Positions 59,639 through 64,000 of a DNA stretch of 64,000 nucleotides are shown here, one piece after another. The notes beneath the pieces were generated by a model. It made no database searches. It was given only the letters and a program-made list of their open reading frames with translations, and was not told the origin of the DNA. Position 1 is the stretch's first letter. Each line of letters begins with the position of its first letter. Position numbers and translations under genes: made by a program. The stretch is from VAXT01 sp964591295 (GTDB taxonomy: Bacteria > Actinomycetota > Thermoleophilia > Gaiellales > Gaiellaceae): the NCBI GenBank assembly GCA_964591295.1, contig CAZQAG010000001.1, positions 32,157 through 96,156 of the forward strand, written 5' to 3'.

Positions 59639-59644
59639 TAGATT
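59639..59644 (+). promoter_or_regulatory. Putative -10 hexamer (TAGATT), leaderless
   Basis: TAGATT ends 6 nt before a GTG at 59651. A GTG directly abutting the hexamer (59645) would be too close for a transcript start, so the spacing favours the second GTG for the sulfotransferase. Confidence 0.45.
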
Positions 59645-59650
59645 GTGCTC

Positions 59651-60571
59651 GTGCGAGCCGTCCAGGCAGCGACGCTCTACGGCCGCGCTGCGGCACGACT
59701 GGTCGTGCGCGGGGGGCGCGAGATCCGCCTTCCCCTAGGCAAGCCGTGCGGCAGGCTGGTGTTCGTCGTGGGGTGCCCTCGCTCGGGAACGACGTTCCTG
59801 GCGGGGATCCTCGGGCAACAGCCCGGTCTGATCGACCTGGGCGAGGTCAGCCCGGTCAAAGCGGCGATCCCGGAGCTCGCTGAGCTCTCCGAGGAGGATG
59901 CGGCAGCGCGCCTGCGCCTGATCCTCGGGCGGGTCCGACGCCTCGGGCTCGTCGCGCATTTGCGAGGCGTCGAGCAGACACCCGAGATGTGCTTCGTGCT
60001 CGGGGCCGCGCTGCAAGCGCACCCCGAGGCTCGAGCCGTTCACATGCTCCGCGACGGCCGCGACGTCGTCTGCTCACTGCTCGAGCGCGGCTGGCTGAAG
60101 GCCGCGCGGCCCGGGCACGACGAGGTCGGCCAGCCGCACGGCGCCCACGCGCGCTTTTGGGTCGAGTCGGAGCGGCGCGGCGAGTTCGCGTCCGTAAGCG
60201 AGGCGGCACGTGCGGCGTGGGCCTGGCGCTGCCACGTGACGGCGGCGCGTTCAGCCGCGGCGCGACACCCGGAGCGCACGCTCGAGCTCCGCTACGAGGA
60301 GTTGACAGCCGATCCCGAGGCGAGCGCGGAGCCCCTCGCCCGGCATCTCGGGCTCGATCGGCAACTCCTCGCCGCTTCGCTCACCTCGGCCCGCGATCGC
60401 TCCGTCGGCCGCTGGCGCCGGGAGTTGACGCCCGAGCAGCTCGATGACGTCGAGCGAGAGGCCGGCCCGCTCCTCCGCGAGCTCGGCTACGACGGCGGTG
60501 GGGCTAGCGCGGCCCGGGGCGATCAAGGACGAGCGTCCGCGCGATCACATAGCCGAACGTCTGGCCCTTGA
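59651..60571 (+). CDS. Sulfotransferase, copy 2 of 2
   Basis: About 306 residues. VFVVGCPRSGTTFLAGILGQ (near 37-56) is the PAPS 5'-phosphosulfate loop, AVHMLRDGRDVVCSLLERGW the 3'-phosphate site near 128-147, and LELRYEELTADPEASAEPLARHLGL the conserved C-terminal helix block. It is distinct from the shorter enzyme at 51295. Its last residues (SARSHSRTSGP) are non-conserved, and its stop lies inside repeat copy B and 27 bp inside the convergent PQQ gene. The gene is bracketed by the direct repeat, which suggests insertion or recombination. Confidence 0.85.
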   Translation: MRAVQAATLYGRAAARLVVRGGREIRLPLGKPCGRLVFVVGCPRSGTTFLAGILGQQPGLIDLGEVSPVKAAIPELAELSEEDAAARLRLILGRVRRLGLVAHLRGVEQTPEMCFVLGAALQAHPEARAVHMLRDGRDVVCSLLERGWLKAARPGHDEVGQPHGAHARFWVESERRGEFASVSEAARAAWAWRCHVTAARSAAARHPERTLELRYEELTADPEASAEPLARHLGLDRQLLAASLTSARDRSVGRWRRELTPEQLDDVEREAGPLLRELGYDGGGASAARGDQGRASARSHSRTSGP

Positions 60572-62053
60572 CTCGCATCGCGCTCGCTTTTTTGCCCGCT
60601 GGATTCGAGCGCACTTCGCCAGGGCCTGCCAGCGCCTGATCTGCCGCTTGCGCGCCTGCGGAATGAGCGCGTAAAGCCGTCTCTTGCCGGAGATGTAGAT
60701 CCGCCGGGAGTCCGCAACGACCGGGGAGTAGTGGCCGTCGTGGAACCACCAGACGGTGTCGCCGTTACGAGCGTTGAGCGCGAACGTCCCCCGCGGGCCG
60801 CTCTTCACCCGCCTCAGGTGTCTCTGCGAGAACGTGCCGAACGTCGAGAAGTAGACCAGGCCGTCCAGAACGGTCGGCGCGCCCATGATCCCGCCAGGAG
60901 CGTTGAAACGCCAGCGGTAATCACCGGTGCGCACGTCGAGCGCCAAGAAGTATCCGTCCCACGTCCCGACGAACAACATGTTCCGCCAGATCGCCGGCGC
61001 CGAGTACACGTACGTCCCGGCCCGGCGGGCCCAGAGCAGACGCCCGGTGGTCGCCCCGTATGCGTAGACGGTTCCGTCCGTGTTGCCAAGGAAGACGCGT
61101 CCGTAGGCAACCGCCGGTGCAGCGTAGAAGTACTCCCGCCGGCCGAAGCGCGAGAACGACTCGGCCCGCCAGCGCTGTCGCCCGGTGCGCGCGTTGATTG
61201 CGTAGACCCGGCCCCCGTTCGTGCCCACGTAGACGGTCCCGTTCGCGTACGCCGGTGCGCCGACGACCTTGTCGTCGGTCTCGTAGCTCCAGATCATGCG
61301 ATTCCGTTTCCTGCGCAGGTTGAGCGCATAGACCCTGCGATCCCACGAGCCGAAGTAGAGAACGTGGCCGACGAGCAACGGCGCGGACTCGATCGCGCCG
61401 GCCTTGAAACGCCACTTCGTGCGGCCCGTCTTGGCGTCGAGTGCCACGATCATCCCGGCCGCGCCCGGAGCGTTCTTCACGCAGGGCCGGCGGTGCATCA
61501 GGGGGAGGTAGAGAGTCCCGCGCGCGACCGCGGGAGAGCCGGCGATGCAATTCGGGAACGTCCGCTTCCAGATGACCTTCCCCAGCCGCGCGTCGATTGC
61601 GAACACCACGCCACGACTGTTGGTAAGGAAGACACGGCCGTACGCGATCACCGGAGGAGGCTCGAGCCCCCCCTTCGCCTCGACCGACCAGAGGCCCGCA
61701 TAAGGCGGCCGGAGACGGAAGGGCGCGGCGCGGCTGCGCTCGACGTTGTAGCCGTACATCGGCCAGGGCTCCTCGGACAGCTCCTTGCGTGGTCGCTTCT
61801 TGGGCTCCTGCGTAGGGAGGAACTCCGTCGTCGGAGAGCCGCGCACCGTGCGATCCCGCTTCTCGTACCAGGCCCATCCGCCGGCCGCGGCGCCGGCCAC
61901 GAGCGTTCCCACCGCAATGGCGAGCAACGGCCACCGGAGGAAGCCGATTCGCCGCTGCAGAAGACCCCACGCGAGCGCAAGGACAGCGCCGGCTCCGAGT
62001 AGAAGCTCGGCGGTGTGGGTGACTGCGCGTTCGAGCGAGGCTGCGAGGAGCAA
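60545..62053 (-). CDS. Membrane-anchored PQQ-like beta-propeller protein with basic Cys tail
   Basis: 502 residues. Two hydrophobic segments (about 14-34 and 39-62) anchor the N-terminus; a Pro/Lys-rich linker leads to EEPWPMYGYNVERSRAA. Seven or so blades follow with the repeating VYAINARTGRQRWRA, VYALNL, VFAIDARLGKVIWKR and TFALNARNGDTVWW units of BamB/PQQ-like propellers (about 100-465). PQQ-binding residues are not evident, so a structural role is more likely. The chain ends in ALAKCARIQRAKKRARCESR, a basic Cys-x(n)-Cys tail. TTG start, weak Shine-Dalgarno. The 13-bp gap suggests co-transcription with the Ig-like gene upstream. Confidence 0.82.
   Translation of the reverse strand: MLLAASLERAVTHTAELLLGAGAVLALAWGLLQRRIGFLRWPLLAIAVGTLVAGAAAGGWAWYEKRDRTVRGSPTTEFLPTQEPKKRPRKELSEEPWPMYGYNVERSRAAPFRLRPPYAGLWSVEAKGGLEPPPVIAYGRVFLTNSRGVVFAIDARLGKVIWKRTFPNCIAGSPAVARGTLYLPLMHRRPCVKNAPGAAGMIVALDAKTGRTKWRFKAGAIESAPLLVGHVLYFGSWDRRVYALNLRRKRNRMIWSYETDDKVVGAPAYANGTVYVGTNGGRVYAINARTGRQRWRAESFSRFGRREYFYAAPAVAYGRVFLGNTDGTVYAYGATTGRLLWARRAGTYVYSAPAIWRNMLFVGTWDGYFLALDVRTGDYRWRFNAPGGIMGAPTVLDGLVYFSTFGTFSQRHLRRVKSGPRGTFALNARNGDTVWWFHDGHYSPVVADSRRIYISGKRRLYALIPQARKRQIRRWQALAKCARIQRAKKRARCESRARRSAM
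60559..60648 (+). repeat. Direct repeat, copy B
   Basis: Matches 59509-59598 at 77/90 positions. Copy B lies in the 3' part of the minus-strand PQQ-protein gene, encoding its basic Cys tail, and also holds the stop codon of the sulfotransferase on the plus strand. Confidence 0.8.
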
Positions 62054-62066
62054 GACCCCGGCCAGA

Positions 62067-63017
62067 CTAGCGACCGGGGCGACGCACTACGACAGTTGCC
62101 CGTGCGCTGCGCCCGTTCGCGGTCACCGTCAGGCGATAGCTGCCTGGCCGGCTCGGTACGGGGATCGCGAAGACGCGCTTGCGCACGGTGCCGCCTCGTT
62201 CCGCAAGCCGCCACTGGAGTCTCTTCACGTCGGTCGAGACGCGTACGCGCAGCGTTCTCCCTCTGACGACGTAGCGGCGCTTGGGCAGCTCGACGTAGCG
62301 AAGGCGCACCGTGAACTCGCGGGTCGAGGGCGCCACGTTTCCGGCTAGATCCTGGGCGGCGAGCGCAAGCCGGTGCTCGCCGGGTGGGAGGCCTCGGCCG
62401 TACCACTGCCTCGTTCCGGACGGACGCTTCCGGTAGCTCCGCCCCGGCAAGCGTCGCCCGTCGAGATAGAGGATCGCGTACGCGGGCTCGCTGAACCGGT
62501 AGCGGATATCGACCCGGTCGGCGCGCCCGTCCCCGTCAGGCGAGAAGACCTGATGCCGGAGCTTGACCTCCTCGACCGTGGGCGGCGTCGAGTCGACACG
62601 GATCTCGTCCGGAAACTCGAACGTCCGGTTCTCCTCCTCGAGGGTCAGCTCCGCTTTGTAGATCCCATCCGGAACGACCCGACCGGAGTCGTCTCGCCCA
62701 TCCCAGGCGAAGGTCTGGGGCTTCTGCCCAAAGACCCCGACGCCGACCGACCCGCGGATGATCGTGCCGTTCGCATCAGCGATGTCGAGCCTGATGCTCT
62801 CCTCCCGCCGCAGGCGAAAGCCGATCTTGGCGTTGCGTGAATTCGCCGGGCACTGCGTACAGACCGGAGAGAAGAGGTCGTCGACGTCAGTGCTGAGGAC
62901 GGGGCTCTCCTCGAGCTTCAAGCGCTCCGTCACGGCGAAGGCCGTCGCCGTCGAGACGAGCAGTCCGGCAACGAGCAGTGTCACTGCGGGTCGGGCCACG
63001 GCGAGTGATTTAAGCAA
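62067..63017 (-). CDS. Secreted protein with FlgD-like Ig-type domains
   Basis: 316 residues. A signal sequence or anchor (ARPAVTLLVAGLLVSTATAFA) starts the mature chain. TFAWDGRDDSGRVVPDGIYKAEL near 103-125 is the hallmark FlgD Ig-like strand pattern (W-D-G-x-D-x-x-G-x-x-x-x-x-G-x-Y). HQVFSPDGDGRADRVDIRYRFSEPA near 155-179 is a second such unit with a Ca-type DGDGRAD loop, and a Gly/Arg-rich Ig-like domain ends the protein. A CTQCP motif near residue 53 is unexplained. Probably a cell-surface adhesive or structural protein. TTG start, 9 nt after TAGGAT. Confidence 0.75.
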   Translation of the reverse strand: MLKSLAVARPAVTLLVAGLLVSTATAFAVTERLKLEESPVLSTDVDDLFSPVCTQCPANSRNAKIGFRLRREESIRLDIADANGTIIRGSVGVGVFGQKPQTFAWDGRDDSGRVVPDGIYKAELTLEEENRTFEFPDEIRVDSTPPTVEEVKLRHQVFSPDGDGRADRVDIRYRFSEPAYAILYLDGRRLPGRSYRKRPSGTRQWYGRGLPPGEHRLALAAQDLAGNVAPSTREFTVRLRYVELPKRRYVVRGRTLRVRVSTDVKRLQWRLAERGGTVRKRVFAIPVPSRPGSYRLTVTANGRSARATVVVRRPGR

Positions 63018-63026
63018 GCGCTCACG

Positions 63027-63032
63027 ATCCTA
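63027..63032 (-). promoter_or_regulatory. Putative -10 hexamer (TAGGAT), leaderless, for the Ig-like/PQQ unit
   Basis: On the minus strand TAGGAT ends 9 nt before the TTG at 63017. Confidence 0.4.
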
Positions 63033-63039
63033 GACTAGG
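63029..63039. promoter_or_regulatory. Symmetric -10 region, CCTAG-A-CTAGG
   Basis: A perfect 11-nt inverted repeat between two divergent genes. Plus strand: TAGACT (63031-63036), from which a transcript with a roughly 45-nt leader and a GGAGG Shine-Dalgarno (63078-63082) would reach the deacetylase ATG. Minus strand: TAGTCT, next to TAGGAT. One site could serve both directions. Confidence 0.45.
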
Positions 63040-63089
63040 GTCACGCAGGGTCGAATGGGCTCGTGCTCGAGAGACCCGGGAGGTAGACG

Positions 63090-64000
63090 ATGGCCAAGAT
63101 CCTGCTCAGCTTCGACTTCGAGGATTGGCACCAACTGGTGCACCGTCGGCTCGGCCGGCCGGACTGGGACTCGCCGGGCGACGCGCTCGAGCGGCAGACA
63201 CAGGCGATCTTCGATCTTCTCGACGAGCTGGACGGCAAAGCAACGTTCTTCGTCCTGGGCATGACCGCGGAGCGCTACCCCGACCTGATCCGAGAGATCG
63301 CCGGCCGCGGGCACGAGCTCGCCTGCCACGGCTTCGCGCACGAACGGGTGCACGCGCAGACGGCGGATCAGTTTCGCCATGACGTCGAGCGCTGCGCAGA
63401 GCTCCTCGAGCACCTCGGCGGCCGGCGGCCCCACGGCTATCGGGCGCCTGCCTTCTCGATCACACGCGACACGCCCTGGGCCTACGAGACGCTCTCCGAG
63501 CTCGGCTTTCGCTACGACTCCAGCCAGTACGACTCGCCCCGGGTCCCCCGGCGGATCGGCCCGGTGCCTCCGACTCCATACCGGCTCGAGCTGCCGTCGG
63601 GCCGTGAGATCTGGGAGTTTCCGATCACGGTCTGGCGCATTCGCGGCCGGCCGATGCCGATCGGCGGAGGCGCCTACTGGCGCGTCCTGCCGGCTCCCAT
63701 CCTCCGCCGCGCGCTGCGGCAGGTCACCGGCGAGAACGCCTACCCTGTGCTGTACTTTCACCCGTACGAGCTCGACCCGCGCCCGCTGCGGGCCGCGCTG
63801 CCAGAGAGCCCGACTCCGCGGCAGCGGCTGCTCGCCGGCTGGAAGAGCGTGCAGCGCAACCCGGGCAGGCGGCGCGTCGCGGATCGGATTCGTGCAATCG
63901 CCCGGGAGTTCCCGCTCGTCAGCTACGAGGAGGCACATGGAGCGATCGTCGAACGCTACGGAGCTCGTACGAGATCACTTTCGCGAGAAGGCGTCCTCGT
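63090..64000 (+). CDS. Polysaccharide deacetylase, DUF3473-associated type (partial at window end)
   Basis: At least 303 codons, still open at the window edge. ILLSFDFEDWHQLVHRRL carries the metal-binding Asp-Glu-Asp start, KATFFVLGMTAERYPDLIRE and GHELACHGFAHERVHAQ hold the NodB H-x(3-5)-H zinc site, GYRAPAFSIT the catalytic Arg region, and YPVLYFHPYELDPRPLR the C-terminal DUF3473 block. This type is typical of exosortase-associated exopolysaccharide loci. It has a good GGAGG Shine-Dalgarno 7 nt before the ATG. It probably deacetylates exported glycan or a lipid-linked intermediate. Confidence 0.88.
   Translation, partial: MAKILLSFDFEDWHQLVHRRLGRPDWDSPGDALERQTQAIFDLLDELDGKATFFVLGMTAERYPDLIREIAGRGHELACHGFAHERVHAQTADQFRHDVERCAELLEHLGGRRPHGYRAPAFSITRDTPWAYETLSELGFRYDSSQYDSPRVPRRIGPVPPTPYRLELPSGREIWEFPITVWRIRGRPMPIGGGAYWRVLPAPILRRALRQVTGENAYPVLYFHPYELDPRPLRAALPESPTPRQRLLAGWKSVQRNPGRRRVADRIRAIAREFPLVSYEEAHGAIVERYGARTRSLSREGVL
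63937..64000 (+). CDS. Start of a possible methyltransferase gene (partial)
   Basis: An ATG at 63937 with AGGAGG just upstream (only 3 nt spacing) opens MERSSNATELVRDHFREKA before the window ends, in a different frame from the deacetylase. The VRDHFREKA pattern resembles the first helix of class I methyltransferases. It would overlap the deacetylase 3' end by at least 64 bp. Only 21 codons are seen. Confidence 0.4.
   Translation, partial: MERSSNATELVRDHFREKASS

Noticed and set aside
1..64000. CRISPR arrays, tRNA or rRNA genes, phage or integrase genes
   Set aside because: No regularly spaced repeats, cloverleaf-like sequences or integrase/transposase motifs were seen on either strand.

Overview
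The window is a 64 kb, very GC-rich stretch of bacterial DNA devoted almost entirely to making, exporting and decorating a surface polysaccharide. Frequent GTG and TTG starts, gene overlaps of the NTGA type, many apparently leaderless transcripts, and a secreted protein ending in a basic Cys-x(n)-Cys tail all suggest an actinobacterium. My best guess is a Thermoleophilia-like lineage (Gaiellales or Solirubrobacterales). That placement is inference, because the window has no rRNA or ribosomal marker. I found no tRNA, rRNA, CRISPR array or intact insertion sequence.

Layout. At 1-8.4 kb lie the end of a glycosyltransferase, a GDP-mannose dehydratase/reductase pair (GDP-6-deoxyhexose, probably GDP-D-rhamnose), several family-2 glycosyltransferases, a DUF2304 membrane protein, a methyltransferase and a first flippase. 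At 8.4-17.4 kb lie a GT4 enzyme, a methyltransferase, WecB, and an operon of a bi-domain oxidoreductase, an AsnB-like amidotransferase and a heparinase-II/III-like protein. At 17.3-26.6 kb the minus strand carries a GT2, a methyltransferase, a WbaP-type initiating transferase, a secreted glycoside hydrolase, a truncated epimerase remnant, a polyprenyl-phosphate GT, a Wzz-like protein, an ATP-grasp enzyme, an ExoY/PglC-type initiating transferase and a membrane GT2. At 26.7-33.5 kb a plus-strand operon holds two SDR epimerases, two methyltransferases, a second AsnB and a GT. At 33.5-51.3 kb, mostly minus, are a second flippase, an O-antigen ligase/polymerase, GTs, a GT-C protein, a polysaccharide deacetylase, two ATP-grasp enzymes, a DegT aminotransferase, an UPF0104 membrane protein and an RmlB-like dehydratase. 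At 51.3-64 kb are two sulfotransferases, an eIF2B-like protein, a subtilisin-inhibitor-like lipoprotein, a third flippase, a second polymerase, a GT-C protein, a PQQ-propeller protein, an Ig-like secreted protein and a DUF3473-type deacetylase.

How the genes fit together. Two initiating transferases, three Wzx-type flippases and two Wzy/WaaL-type proteins indicate at least two and perhaps three Wzx/Wzy pathways placed side by side, sharing nucleotide-sugar enzymes (Gmd, Rmd, WecB, RmlB-like, DegT) and about fifteen glycosyltransferases. Decoration by methylation (six to seven methyltransferases), sulfation, deacetylation and possibly amidation or aminoacylation (two AsnB, three ATP-grasp) is implied.

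Most unusual signals: (i) nearly every transcription-unit head has a TANNNT-like hexamer 6-9 nt before the start codon, implying leaderless mRNAs, while internal genes use Shine-Dalgarno sequences or overlaps; (ii) a near-perfect 27-nt palindrome lies in frame in two unrelated genes, encoding TLQQTVAKS in both; (iii) a 90-nt direct repeat (77/90 identical) flanks a sulfotransferase gene; (iv) an epimerase gene is cut to 30 codons but keeps its promoter, which now appears to drive a glycoside hydrolase; (v) probable CTG starts, one of which adds 112 codons to a deacetylase gene.
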